DNA of 64,000 bases, taken from the NCBI GenBank assembly GCA_040219735.1, contig JAVJRX010000098.1; one strand, 5' to 3'. This stretch comes from Coleofasciculus sp040219735 (GTDB taxonomy: Bacteria > Cyanobacteriota > Cyanobacteriia > Cyanobacteriales > Coleofasciculaceae). The notes below the pieces were generated by a model. It did not search any database, was not told the DNA's origin, and saw nothing but the letters and a program-made list of their open reading frames with translations. This document shows positions 17,120-26,666 of this stretch, in pieces; within the stretch, counting starts at the first letter, position 1; the number at the start of each line of letters is the position of its first letter. The position numbers were made by a program, and so were the translations under genes.

Positions 17120-17686
17120 CTATCCTTCTGGAAAAAGTCTATTTATAACACTTTTATTGTTTATTTTATCCCAAACTAATTTACTATAGCTGCTGTAATT
17201 AGGTTGAGCTATTTTATTGTCTATCCATTCAATAAAAGAACTTTTTCCGTTTATTTTAATACCAAAAGTATGCGTAGGGTCTAAAAATATTTTATCTTTA
17301 CTGCCAATATTTAGTTGAACACATTTAAACACTCCTTCGTCTATATCAATTTCTTGATCTAAAAGAAATTCTATAGATGTTATCTCGTTAGTTCCATAAG
17401 GATCAAATAAATACATATCTGAAATTGAACTTATACAATATTCATCCCCTTCTTCTATTTTAAAATCAAAAACTATTTTATCTACAACTTCCATTTTTAA
17501 TTTGTCATATTGGTTTATTGACGAACATCTTATAAAATAAGGTTCAAATTCTAAATATAGTTCTGTTTGTATAATATTAAACATCTTAACATCAATATCA
17601 TTATCATGATCAATGAAACCAACAGTGATAATATCTGTAAGGGGGGAAGATTTAATTAGACTAATTATTTGATCCAACTGACTCAT
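17120..17686 (-). CDS. Probable immunity protein for the adjacent polymorphic toxin
   Basis: A 188-residue acidic soluble protein, strikingly AT-rich (Ile, Asp, Asn, Lys codons) compared with its neighbours. It starts 137 bp after the stop codon of the large toxin-like gene on the same strand. Its alternating strand/helix pattern (IITVGFIDHDNDIDVKMF, GTNEITSIEFLLDQEIDIDEG, SKDKIFLDPTHTFGIKING) fits the SMI1/SUKH-like or other small immunity folds, but I cannot name the family. The immunity role is inferred from position, size and composition, which is the standard arrangement for polymorphic toxin loci. Confidence 0.6.
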   Translation of the reverse strand: MSQLDQIISLIKSSPLTDIITVGFIDHDNDIDVKMFNIIQTELYLEFEPYFIRCSSINQYDKLKMEVVDKIVFDFKIEEGDEYCISSISDMYLFDPYGTNEITSIEFLLDQEIDIDEGVFKCVQLNIGSKDKIFLDPTHTFGIKINGKSSFIEWIDNKIAQPNYSSYSKLVWDKINNKSVINRLFPEG

Positions 17687-17822
17687 ATTTTACCAACTCA
17701 CTTCAACAGTTACAATTATGAACAGCCATAGTATTTCTGTTTTTGGAATGAACTACATTCGTCGTTCATTCTGAGTTCGCCGTTCATTCTGAAATTCTAT
17801 AATTGAAATTGATAGCCTTCTT

Positions 17823-20800
17823 TTAAGGTGTGGCTATCATAAAGGAATCTAGCTGTAAGTCCATACCTTTTCCTGTTTCCAATAAAGTCACCCACTCGCC
17901 ATTACGCTTAAAAACAGCAGTAAGTCCTTCACCTCGATAAACCATTAAGTAATCACCCCCTTTTTGTAACGTGCTAAGCCCAGTATACTTCATCCTGCCA
18001 GAACTTATCATTCCACTTAAGTCATTAACAAATTCATCAGCGTGTGTTTTGTACTTCGGATATTGTTTATTCAGTACGTTTTCCAAGAGATCTTTATGTC
18101 TGATAAAATGCTGTTTGAAGTTTTTACCTTTCGTTAAACTACTTCCAGGAAGACCTTGGACAATATCCGGTACATCATCCCCAATAAACTTACCTTTTTT
18201 ACCAACAGAAGTTGTGATTTCGTCGCCGAGGTCTGTTCCTGAAGGTATATCTGAAGCATCTACCTCAACAATGTTACCAGTTGCTAAGACTATCCAAGGA
18301 TTAATCAATCCTTCAAGTTTAAATCTTCGATTCTTAACCCGAATACGGAAAGCCTTAAACCGCATCTTTTTCAACAGTCCCTGACCTAAATCCTGGAGAC
18401 GTTTAAACTGTTTACCAATACCACTTCCAGCAATTCCCTTAAACAGGACTTTACCTTTCTGAATCAGGTACTTCGCACCCTTAATAACTGCTTGCGTGAT
18501 CTTCTTGGCAACTTGAATACCTCCTTTAGCTAATGCCTTCGCACCTTTAGCCGCCGCCTTCGCACCCTTAAGGGCTGCTCCACCAACTTTGAAGGTCAAC
18601 CAGGACACTAATTCAATCGCTCCTGCGGCTAAACCTTTGGCTAAACTCTTACCTCCGGGTTGAATTTCTCCTTCCCAACCCTTAGCCAGATAGTCGCGGA
18701 TATGACCCCCAATTTGAGCAATGGTTACTCCAGCAAATAAGGGAGCAACGACAGCCATGATGGTTGGTAAAGCAGCAGTGATGGCTCCACCTGTAACGAT
18801 ATTTGCCGCAATGAATCCCGCCACCCCTAACACTCCTGCACCCAAAACGATGGGCCAATTATCTGACCACCACTGACTAATCCCTTGCTTCATCATCTCC
18901 CACTTGATTTCTGCTCGCTGTTTCGGAGCAAGTCCATCATCGGGAATAGTCTCTGGGGCTGGTTCTCCTCCCTCCTGCTTTTGTCCAGTAGCTTCGCCCA
19001 TAATCGCTTCCAGTGAGCGACTCTCATCATTAGATTCACCCAGCATGACTTCCCCATCACCATTGGTTTGTTCCATTAACTGGGTAACTAACTCAGGGGA
19101 GAGTTCCATATTGTTTTCTACGCCATCAACGCCAACATTTTGAGTCGTCCAAGGGGGACTCGGTAACTCCGATGCTTCACCCCCTTGCGCCGTACTTTCT
19201 CCTTGTTGGTTGGATAAACTAATACCCATGGCGGCGGCTTGGGATAATTCTTGGGGTGAGAGCGGTTGGTCAAGATTTCCGCCCAACAGTTCCTCTAAAG
19301 CCGCCGTTTCAAATTGGGCTGGTGCTGTCTTAGCCGCTTCCACCAGGTTGCCAATGCGTTTAAATAGTTCAGCAAACTCGCCGTTAATAATCATGCCAAT
19401 AACGGTGAGAGCGCCGTTGTAAATATCTTGGATGAGACCCAACAGAGAGTCTAAGGTATTGGCAAGGAAATCGAGAACCGCAGAAATTCCTTTCTTTAAT
19501 AAGTCAGCCGCCGCATTAACCGCTTTCTCTGCTTTTTTAACTGCTTGGTCAATCTTGGCATTGATTTTCTTAGCTATCTCTGGAAATGCAGCAAAGGCAA
19601 CTTTAACTAACCCTTTAAGAATCTCACCGAAGCCTTTGATTAACCCCACAATTGCCTGACGCGCTAAATCAATAGCTGCTGTCGCTAGTTTTTTGGCGGC
19701 ATCAAAAATTGCCTTAACTGCTTTGCGAAGGTTATCATAGATAAAATTAACGGCTTGTTTAATGCCATCGATAAAGGCTTTGGCTTTGGATTTAACCCAA
19801 CCCCAGAAACCGCCTGATTCTTTTTCGCCTTCTTCTTTCTTCTTATTAGCGTCTTTGTCAGCTTTCTGTTTTTCTTGTTCAGCTTCCTTCTCGGCATCTT
19901 CTAAATGTTGGGCAGCTTTCTCCTCTCCCTTGAGCTTTTCGGTGTCAATTTTATCTCGCTTTTCCTGACTGGCTTGACTGGCTTTTTCCTGATAGTCCTG
20001 ATCAACGGTATCGAGTTCTGTTCGCCACTCCTGTCTGGCTTGAGTGATTTCTGCCTTTGCTTGTTCCTGTTCGGCTATTTGTTTCTGTTTCGTTTGTTCA
20101 TCTAAACCAGCAATTTCCTGGTCAGCATCTGCTCTAGCTTGGGCTGTATCCGTATCAAACTTGTCTTTACCTGCCTGATATTTCTCCTGTTCAGTACCAA
20201 TTTTTTCTCTCAGAAAAGGTGTCAGGGATTGATTTAGTCCACCTGTGGCTTCTCCTGGCAAAGCCGGGGCTTCAAGTCCTTGAATTGTCGGCGGTGCAAT
20301 TGCAGAAAGTTCTTTGTTTACTTTGAGGGTTTCATTACTGGCTTTGGGAAAAATGCTATTCTCACCAAAGTCTTGATTCGTGTCAGCAACGGCTTGGGCT
20401 TTCGCGATTTGTACCTCTTGATTCGATTGTGTCTGAGTGGACTGGATTTGAGCTGGATTCGCTTCCCCATTTAAATCCACATTGGGACGTTCTCCAGCAC
20501 TGGTGGTAATTTGACTGGTGTTCATCTGGACACTAGACAAAGCTTGTTGAGCTCTGCGGCTCAGGGCTTCATCATTCTGTCCTTCTTCTTGAACATTACC
20601 ACCAGCGAGTTGGGTTGGTGCAGGTGGTGGAGCAGGTGGAGCTTCTGGTACTTGGGTATCATATTTAGCTTCGGGTTGAGCTGAACCTTCAGCTTTCACT
20701 TCAACCTTCGGCTCTCCTTTTGATTGAGCGGCTTTTGTTGCGGCTTTCTCTGCTGTTTGAGTAGCTTCTGTTCCTTGAGCAGGTAATCCAGTCGGTGCTG

Positions 20801-22571
20801 GAATTTCTGGTATCGTTTCCTGTACGTTTTGTTTTTGTTTTTCTAGTGCTGGAACTGAAGCGGCTTCGGCTTGAGCGTAAGCGGCAACAGCTTGAGTCGG
20901 TGGCGTATTTTTTAGCTGTTCGATAATCTGAGCGGGATCTTCCGCCGTAATCGTAACAGCTTCTTGGGGGGCTGATGCCGCTCCTTTTCCCCCTGTACCT
21001 CCACCCAAACCAGCGTCTTGACTTTGGGGAGTCATCGCGGTTGGCGGTGTTGGGGCATTACCCATACTTCCACCTGTCCCAGTTTCAGCTTGGCTTTCTA
21101 CTGGAGTTTCTACTTTTTGTTGAGGCTGTTCCTTTGTCTTTGTTTCAGGTGGCTGGTTTTCCTTGGCAGCTTCTGAATCTACCTGAGTTTGGGGTATTTG
21201 CTGTTCTTTGATCGAGGTCAATTGCAGCGGATTATCTTCCAGCTTTTTTGCCTCTAGCGATTCGGGTTTTACTTGTCCTTGTTGTAATGATAGTTGTTGT
21301 TTATCTGATGAAAATTCGGGACTCTTATCCGATAAACTCTTAGGTTTTAGAGTATCAAGTTCTTGCTGATCTTGCTCCGACTCATTCTCCTGTTGTGGGG
21401 ATTGTCCACTACCGCTCTTCCGTTGAATGGATTGTTTGAAAGACGATGTAGCCGTGGCGTCAGAAGGTTGTGACTGTGTTTTTGTCTGAACAGTTTCTTC
21501 CCCTGATTCTTGGAGCGGCTGGTTTTGGATGTGTTCTTCATCCTCGGTATTGTCCTGACGTTGAACCTTTTGAGCTGGTGACTGATTCAATACAGGATTA
21601 ACTGGCTTAGTCGGTGACTCAATTCGCTGGGATTTAAAAGTATTGAGTCGATTTAATCCGGGGTTAGGGGTGGGTTTTATTGGTTGGATAACCTGATTCG
21701 ACAACCTGCCAAAATTAACCTGTCTGGGGATCGAGGATGACGGTGTACCTGGAACGTTGACCGGAATTTCGAGAAAATTATGATACTCTTCTGATTTTTC
21801 AGTTTGTTGAGCGGGTGTATCTGAGGGTTCGGATTGGCGTTGAACCGTTTGAGACTCACTCGATGATATCTCGTCTTCTTCAGCCTCTGGTATCTGACGT
21901 TGGATGGTTTCATCCGATTCCTGCGCCTCTTGTTCAACTTCTGGCTCAACCTTTTCCTCGTTTTCAACGGGCTGCTGTTGAATCGAATTGCCTAATCCTC
22001 TGAAGTTTACCTGTCTTTGTATAGAGGATGGCGATGTACCCGGAGCATTAACAGGGAGTTCTAGAAAATTACGAGAAGGTTGTTCGGCTTTCGCTTGAAT
22101 GTCGGCTTCTTCTTCTGGGTTATCAATGCTATCTGTATCAGATTCAGGTATTGCCTCGGCTTCACTATCGGGTATTTCCTGACGCTGGATACTACTATCT
22201 GCTGCGGAAGCATCTGAGGCTTCGCCAAAAGCAAGATCCTCTGGCTTTTTCGTCTCGTCTTGAACGTCTGACACATCCGCCTGAATCTCTACAGCATCAG
22301 TAGTGGGTTTCTGGTTCGTGATCTCACCAGGTTTTGACTGAATCGGATTCGCGGCTACTGTGGGAGCAGGTGCTTTAATCGGAATTTTCTGGGAGTTATA
22401 ACCTAACTGGGAGATTTGCTCGGCTTGTTGTTTGAGTTGTAGTTTTTCCTTTTGTGATAATGGCGGTGGTAATGCTTTGACATGACGCCTCTGTATCTTG
22501 AATGGATTCTGCACAGGTGTCGAATTGGGCTTAATGAAGCCTTTTTTCCAGAGGTGTTCGTGAGAAGACAT
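17823..22571 (-). CDS. Giant modular polymorphic-toxin-like protein (eCIS/phage-tail-associated type)
   Basis: About 1582 residues from ATG 22571, with GAGG 9 nt upstream; a TTG five codons earlier is less likely. The N-terminal 400 residues are disordered and rich in Gln/Glu/Pro. They hold at least six I/V-Q-R-Q/K motifs and a duplicated module (FLELPVNAPGT...RQVNFRGLGN and FLEIPVNVPGT...RQVNFGRLSN). Residues about 545-605 contain PPTQAVAAYAQA and PEIPAPTGLPAQ, and about 695-715 SAGERPNVDLNGEANPAQ. A long coiled coil spans about 790-925, amphipathic Ala/Lys helices 925-1085, and a conserved hydrophobic core 1235-1335 (WPIVLGAGVLGVAGFI...TGGAITAALP...GAIELVSWL). These parts resemble large cyanobacterial toxins linked to extracellular contractile injection systems. 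No DUF4157 protease (HExxH) is present. The last 100 residues (from KGKNFKQHFIRHKDLLENVL) are the likely toxic tip, of unidentified activity. Confidence 0.75.
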   Translation of the reverse strand: MSSHEHLWKKGFIKPNSTPVQNPFKIQRRHVKALPPPLSQKEKLQLKQQAEQISQLGYNSQKIPIKAPAPTVAANPIQSKPGEITNQKPTTDAVEIQADVSDVQDETKKPEDLAFGEASDASAADSSIQRQEIPDSEAEAIPESDTDSIDNPEEEADIQAKAEQPSRNFLELPVNAPGTSPSSIQRQVNFRGLGNSIQQQPVENEEKVEPEVEQEAQESDETIQRQIPEAEEDEISSSESQTVQRQSEPSDTPAQQTEKSEEYHNFLEIPVNVPGTPSSSIPRQVNFGRLSNQVIQPIKPTPNPGLNRLNTFKSQRIESPTKPVNPVLNQSPAQKVQRQDNTEDEEHIQNQPLQESGEETVQTKTQSQPSDATATSSFKQSIQRKSGSGQSPQQENESEQDQQELDTLKPKSLSDKSPEFSSDKQQLSLQQGQVKPESLEAKKLEDNPLQLTSIKEQQIPQTQVDSEAAKENQPPETKTKEQPQQKVETPVESQAETGTGGSMGNAPTPPTAMTPQSQDAGLGGGTGGKGAASAPQEAVTITAEDPAQIIEQLKNTPPTQAVAAYAQAEAASVPALEKQKQNVQETIPEIPAPTGLPAQGTEATQTAEKAATKAAQSKGEPKVEVKAEGSAQPEAKYDTQVPEAPPAPPPAPTQLAGGNVQEEGQNDEALSRRAQQALSSVQMNTSQITTSAGERPNVDLNGEANPAQIQSTQTQSNQEVQIAKAQAVADTNQDFGENSIFPKASNETLKVNKELSAIAPPTIQGLEAPALPGEATGGLNQSLTPFLREKIGTEQEKYQAGKDKFDTDTAQARADADQEIAGLDEQTKQKQIAEQEQAKAEITQARQEWRTELDTVDQDYQEKASQASQEKRDKIDTEKLKGEEKAAQHLEDAEKEAEQEKQKADKDANKKKEEGEKESGGFWGWVKSKAKAFIDGIKQAVNFIYDNLRKAVKAIFDAAKKLATAAIDLARQAIVGLIKGFGEILKGLVKVAFAAFPEIAKKINAKIDQAVKKAEKAVNAAADLLKKGISAVLDFLANTLDSLLGLIQDIYNGALTVIGMIINGEFAELFKRIGNLVEAAKTAPAQFETAALEELLGGNLDQPLSPQELSQAAAMGISLSNQQGESTAQGGEASELPSPPWTTQNVGVDGVENNMELSPELVTQLMEQTNGDGEVMLGESNDESRSLEAIMGEATGQKQEGGEPAPETIPDDGLAPKQRAEIKWEMMKQGISQWWSDNWPIVLGAGVLGVAGFIAANIVTGGAITAALPTIMAVVAPLFAGVTIAQIGGHIRDYLAKGWEGEIQPGGKSLAKGLAAGAIELVSWLTFKVGGAALKGAKAAAKGAKALAKGGIQVAKKITQAVIKGAKYLIQKGKVLFKGIAGSGIGKQFKRLQDLGQGLLKKMRFKAFRIRVKNRRFKLEGLINPWIVLATGNIVEVDASDIPSGTDLGDEITTSVGKKGKFIGDDVPDIVQGLPGSSLTKGKNFKQHFIRHKDLLENVLNKQYPKYKTHADEFVNDLSGMISSGRMKYTGLSTLQKGGDYLMVYRGEGLTAVFKRNGEWVTLLETGKGMDLQLDSFMIATP

Positions 22572-22671
22572 TGCCGAGTGCCTCAACGATCGCAGTAATT
22601 CTGCTTCAGAATCATTCTATTTTACCTGCTTAGTGCTGGAAATTGATTAAATTGTGAACGTCAAAATCTCG

Positions 22672-22705
22672 ATTATTGGTTCACGCCGAGGCGTGAACCA
22701 ATAAT
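22672..22705. repeat. Perfect 16-bp inverted repeat with GA loop
   Basis: ATTATTGGTTCACGCC and its exact reverse complement flank GA. It lies 100 bp upstream of the large toxin gene's start, in the divergent promoter region shared with the monooxygenase gene. It could be a dispersed repeat or a regulator-binding or attenuator hairpin. Confidence 0.8.
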
Positions 22706-22902
22706 TCGCACCTTGTACCGCGCTTTTTTTGCACGGAAGGGGGAGAATTCAAAGCCTTCTCTCTCTTCAGGAGAGAGGTTTTCCAGATCCCGACCAAAAG
22801 TAAGATTGGTTTACAGACGTGACAAGTCCTTGCCCTCTTCAGCTATCCGCGTCAAAATGAAGAAAAGTAAAAATGCTTATCATTTCGATACATTCTCTAA
22901 AA

Positions 22903-24150
22903 ATGGCGCAAGAACAGGCATACAATCAAACCTTTGACTACGATCTGGTCATCGTCGGCGGCGGTATTGTCGGCGCAACCTTCGCCTGTGTGTTGAAAAA
23001 TTCCGGGTTGCGGATTGGATTGATTGAGGCAAAACCTAAGTCAGTCGCCGTAGCCAGACGGCAAGCTTACGCCCTCTCGCTGCTTTCTGGGCGCATTTTC
23101 CAAGGAATTGGGGTTTGGCAGAAAATTCAGCCGCAAATTGCCACCTATCGGCAAATTCGCCTCTGTGATGGCGATTATCCCAAATTTGTGCAATTTCACC
23201 CCACCGATTTAGGTACCCAGGATTTGGGGTATGTGGGCGAACATCGTCCCCTGCTTACCTCGCTGTATGAGTTTTTGGCAGATTGTCCGAATGTAAGCTG
23301 GTTGTCTCCGGCGGAAGTGGTTAATGTCAAGTATCAAGCCTCTGGGGTAGAGGTTACGGTAAACGTGGATGGAATATCTCAGCAGTTGCGATCGCGCTTA
23401 GTTGTCGCCGCTGATGGTTCGCGATCGCGTATTCGTACAGCCGCCGGAATCCGCACAAAAGGTTGGAAATATTGGCAATCCTGCGTCACCGCCCGCATTA
23501 AAACCGAGAAATCCCATAATGATACCGCCTTTGAACGTTTTTGGGAGAGTGGTCCGATGGGTGTACTCCCTCTGGCTGAAAATCGCTGTCAGGTGGTATG
23601 GACAGCACCTCACGTCGAAGCACAACAGTTAAAAGACTTAGATGAAAAAAAATTCCTAGAACTCCTAGAATACCGCACAGGCGGACTTTTGGGGCATTTA
23701 GAATTAGATAGCGATCGCATCCTATTTCCCGTACAGTTAATGCAAAGCGATCGCTACACCCAGCACCGCCTCGCCCTCATTGGCGACGCCGCCCATTGTT
23801 GCCATCCTGTGGGTGGACAAGGGCTAAATATGGGCATCCGAGATGCCGCAGCCCTTGCCCAAGTCATACAGGAAGCCCATCAACAGGGTGAAGATATCGG
23901 AGACGAACAGATCCTCAAGCGCTACGAACAGTGGCGCAAAAGTGAAAATCTAGTCATTTTAGGCTTTACTGATTTCTTAGATCGAATGTTTTCTAATAAC
24001 TGGTTGCCTATCGTTACCCTACGTCGCCTGGGATTATGGATGTTGCGTCATCTGTATCCCGTTAAATGTTACGCTCTGCAATTAATGACAGGTTTAAAGG
24101 GACGCACTCCTCAAGTGGCTAATCTTAAATCTGGGTCAACTTCAGTTTAA
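22903..24150 (+). CDS. UbiH/COQ6-family FAD-dependent monooxygenase
   Basis: A 415-residue flavoprotein hydroxylase of the p-hydroxybenzoate hydroxylase fold. It has the N-terminal FAD-binding VIVGGGIVGATFA, the central VVAADGSRSRIR (DG motif), and the C-terminal FAD ribityl-binding GDAAHCCHPVGGQGLNMGIRDA. Cyanobacterial relatives are annotated as FAD-dependent hydroxylases related to ubiquinone biosynthesis. Cyanobacteria lack ubiquinone, so the substrate may be a plastoquinone-related or other isoprenoid compound; I do not assign it. ATG 22903 is preferred over the upstream ATG at 22873, because the extra ten residues are not family-like. Confidence 0.88.
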   Translation: MAQEQAYNQTFDYDLVIVGGGIVGATFACVLKNSGLRIGLIEAKPKSVAVARRQAYALSLLSGRIFQGIGVWQKIQPQIATYRQIRLCDGDYPKFVQFHPTDLGTQDLGYVGEHRPLLTSLYEFLADCPNVSWLSPAEVVNVKYQASGVEVTVNVDGISQQLRSRLVVAADGSRSRIRTAAGIRTKGWKYWQSCVTARIKTEKSHNDTAFERFWESGPMGVLPLAENRCQVVWTAPHVEAQQLKDLDEKKFLELLEYRTGGLLGHLELDSDRILFPVQLMQSDRYTQHRLALIGDAAHCCHPVGGQGLNMGIRDAAALAQVIQEAHQQGEDIGDEQILKRYEQWRKSENLVILGFTDFLDRMFSNNWLPIVTLRRLGLWMLRHLYPVKCYALQLMTGLKGRTPQVANLKSGSTSV

Positions 24151-24254
24151 TCAATAAAAATAAAAACCAAGAACGTATTGTGAATTAGCTTAACTATGTT
24201 TCTCTCACACAAAATTCAGTTTTTATAGTTTAGCTTCTGGAGCAATAAGTACAC

Positions 24255-24420
24255 TTGACACTCCCCCGGCTAAAAGCGCGGGGGATTCTTCGTTCATCCA
24301 ATCACCTTAAAGTATTGACTTTCATCAATACAGAAGAGGGCGAGTTGTCCCGAAGCGTTTATCCAGTATTCCTGGAATGTTCCCGTATGCCCTACGGTAC
24401 GAAGTGCTTCCTTGAGTATG
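24255..24420 (-). ncRNA. Candidate omega RNA (reRNA) overlapping the tnpB 3' end
   Basis: By family knowledge, the TnpB guide RNA is made from the 3' part of tnpB through the right end, with the guide taken from DNA just outside. Here the region ends with the strong right-end hairpin (24263-24284). The guide would be the sequence just left of about 24255. The boundaries are inferred, not seen. Confidence 0.45.
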
Positions 24421-25511
24421 TTAATTGCTGCGTTCCAATCACGGTCTAAAACACATCCGCATTTACATTTATGTGTTCGAGTTGATAGTGATTTGTTCAC
24501 AACACAACCGCAATTGGAGCAATTTTGGGAGGTGTAGTGAGGTTTAACAGCAACCGTTGCTACACCAAATACTTTGCCAAAATATTCAAGAGTGCGTCTA
24601 AACTCAGACCAAGCCGCATCACTAATTGATTTAGCTAGGTGATGATTTTTGACCATATTTCGCACTTGCAAGTCCTCATAAGCTACCAAGTCGTTAGACC
24701 TGACTACGCACAATGCAGTCTTTACTGCAAAGTCTTTACGCTGCCTACTTACTTTCAAGTGTTTCTTAGCTAACTTTTGTTTAGCCTTTTTGTAGTTGTT
24801 AGATTGTGGATGACCTTTCTTAAACTTCTTAGATACTCGCTTCTGGAGACGCTTAAGTTGTTTCTCTGATTTTCTCAGAAATCTTGGATTATCAACTGTT
24901 TGACCATCTGAGTCAGTATAAAAATGGTTTAAGCCAACGTCTAACCCTACGTTGTGTCCTGTCGGAGTCCTATCTTCAGTCCTGTCATGGTCAATACAGA
25001 ATTGAGCATAGTATCCATCAGCGCGACGCACTACCCTAACTCTTTTAATCCGGTCAAGTTGGTAGTAGTTTAAGTCGCGAGTCCCATAGAGTTTAAACTG
25101 TCCAGCCTTAAACCCATCAGTGAACGTGATTGAGTCACGATTCTCTGATAGTTTCCAGCCTGATGTTTTATACTCTACGGAACCATGATTAGGGCGATTC
25201 TTTTTGTACTTAGGGTATCCTTTCTTTCCTTTGACTTGCTTTTTGCAGTTGTCAAAGAATCTTGAAATAGCCGCGTAGGCACGCTCTGACATTGCTTGTC
25301 GAGCTTGAGAGTTTAATTTTCCCGCCCAAGGAAACTCTTTACTTTTACCAAGAATTGTACAATACTTGGATAAATCATTGCGACACCTTCCATGACCATC
25401 TTCCCAATATCGGAGGCAAGCGTTACGGATAAACAGACCAGTACGAATGGCTTCATCAAGCCTTCTATACTGATACTCTTTACCTTTTAACTTACCTTCG
25501 TAGACAATCAT
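24294..25511 (-). CDS. tnpB: TnpB, RNA-guided nuclease of an IS200/IS605-type element
   Basis: A 405-residue OrfB/TnpB, the ancestor-type of Cas12 nucleases, which uses an RNA from the element's 3' end to cut DNA. The RuvC residues are all present: D191 (VGLDVGLNHF), E279 (VAYEDLQVRN) and the DRD motif (D356/D358, LDRDWNAAINI). The zinc ribbon is C331-x2-C334 with C349/C351/C353 (HKCKCGC). The length is full and there is no internal stop, so the nuclease is probably active. The C-terminal 30 residues (after RTVGHTGT) diverge from the common NASG...ESP ending. Confidence 0.93.
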   Translation of the reverse strand: MIVYEGKLKGKEYQYRRLDEAIRTGLFIRNACLRYWEDGHGRCRNDLSKYCTILGKSKEFPWAGKLNSQARQAMSERAYAAISRFFDNCKKQVKGKKGYPKYKKNRPNHGSVEYKTSGWKLSENRDSITFTDGFKAGQFKLYGTRDLNYYQLDRIKRVRVVRRADGYYAQFCIDHDRTEDRTPTGHNVGLDVGLNHFYTDSDGQTVDNPRFLRKSEKQLKRLQKRVSKKFKKGHPQSNNYKKAKQKLAKKHLKVSRQRKDFAVKTALCVVRSNDLVAYEDLQVRNMVKNHHLAKSISDAAWSEFRRTLEYFGKVFGVATVAVKPHYTSQNCSNCGCVVNKSLSTRTHKCKCGCVLDRDWNAAINILKEALRTVGHTGTFQEYWINASGQLALFCIDESQYFKVIG

Positions 25512-25637
25512 TTTACCACGCTGAGCTTATGGTATAATTATATCACACAAAGGCTAACACTCGCAACTAAAGTTGCTAAACTAGACGTATCGCTCGGTTT
25601 CATCCCTCGGATGAATCGCGAGGGCTTTCACCATCGC

Positions 25638-26549
25638 TTATATAGGTAAAATACTTTCCAAGTTATTCAAATCTCCAACAATACGTCGGACAGGGGGGGG
25701 CCAAACTCTCAGCAGTGTGGGAGTCGCTGAAATTTGATTGGCTTCCGCTTGTTCAGGATGTTTAAATACATCAATCACTTTTAGAGTGTAAGGATGTTGT
25801 AGGGATTGCTCGATTAACTGATGTAGTTTTTTCAGGATATGTTCAGTTGATCCACTGTGTCCAGATACAAATAAGCGCAAGACATAACTAGGGGTAGTTA
25901 AGGGTGTAGATTGAGATTCACTAGGATTCGATTCCCTATCTGATTTAGAGGATAAGAGAGGATCAATCCCTGTAGACGGTGGGTGGGAGGATTCTTGCCA
26001 CGACGTTTGTTGAATCGTCCAACGTTCTGGTATAGACCAAGCATAACTCTGAGGAGATTTGATCAGGCTTGAATCGTGATCATGCCTAGAATTAGCATCA
26101 GACAACTGTTGTGTACATTGCTCCGGGCGATCGCAACGGATAATCAAATCATGATCCTGCCACAGTTGGGGAAAGCGATCGCGATATGTCTCCAAAACTA
26201 TTGGATCACAGCACTCTTCCCGCCAAGGCGCAACTTGCCACACCACGTTCCTGACACCAAACACAGCATTCAGCAATGCCTGATGATGCTGGATGGGCGG
26301 ATAAAGTTCTGCTGACGTTCGCATCTGTTGGGTATAAGGATCGAGCCAGCGATCAATTGTGCCAGTATATCCCGGCACTAAAAAATGGGGCGGTTCCGGT
26401 AATCCGAGCATTTCTTGCAAACTCGCACACAGATGCAAATGCCAATGCTCTTGTTTACTCGGATCAATGCCATAAATTAAATCTCCCCCTGGTGTAAACA
26501 GGGCAATACCCTTAAATAACTGAGAAAACGAGCGTTGAATCTCGTTCAT
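25638..26549 (-). CDS. KaiB-like domain protein upstream-paired with pilT
   Basis: 303 residues. The last 82 (222-303) form a KaiB/thioredoxin-like domain: YVLRLFVSGHSG, IDVFKHPEQAEANQI, then the cis-Pro-type SATPTLLRVWPPPVRRIVGDL. This matches the sensor domain of SasA and KaiB itself, but no histidine kinase is attached. The N-terminal 170 residues (from MNEIQRSFSQLFKGIALFTPGGDLIYGIDP) are a conserved but unnamed cyanobacterial domain, followed by a Ser/Pro-rich linker. It follows pilT on the same strand with a 117-bp gap. A link between the clock-like fold and pilus control is a guess from context. Confidence 0.75.
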   Translation of the reverse strand: MNEIQRSFSQLFKGIALFTPGGDLIYGIDPSKQEHWHLHLCASLQEMLGLPEPPHFLVPGYTGTIDRWLDPYTQQMRTSAELYPPIQHHQALLNAVFGVRNVVWQVAPWREECCDPIVLETYRDRFPQLWQDHDLIIRCDRPEQCTQQLSDANSRHDHDSSLIKSPQSYAWSIPERWTIQQTSWQESSHPPSTGIDPLLSSKSDRESNPSESQSTPLTTPSYVLRLFVSGHSGSTEHILKKLHQLIEQSLQHPYTLKVIDVFKHPEQAEANQISATPTLLRVWPPPVRRIVGDLNNLESILPI

Positions 26550-26666
26550 TGTTGATTTTTGATTTTAAATTATGGGCAGGTAAAGGCAGCGGATAAGATG
26601 AGAGTTGCTTTCCCCTGCCTTGTCCTGACATATAACAAATGCCCAATGATAAATGGCAAATGATAA

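Larger units (their letters stand above)
24255..25634 (-). mobile_element. Stand-alone IS200/IS605-group element (tnpB only)
   Basis: The element contains an intact tnpB and no tnpA. The right end (plus-strand 24263-24284) is a hairpin with a CCCCCG/CGGGGG stem plus an inner GCT/AGC stem. The left end (25593-25622) contains the perfect hairpin TTCATCC-CTC-GGATGAA, and next to it GCAACT-AA-AGTTGC (25563-25576). Subterminal hairpins of this type are the recognition sites for IS200/IS605 transposition. Without tnpA the element would need a transposase in trans. Exact termini are estimated from the hairpins. Confidence 0.78.

Noticed and set aside
21677..22276. Basic Arg/Lys-rich frames inside the toxin gene
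   Set aside because: Shifted-frame shadows of the Gln/Glu-rich toxin N-terminus.
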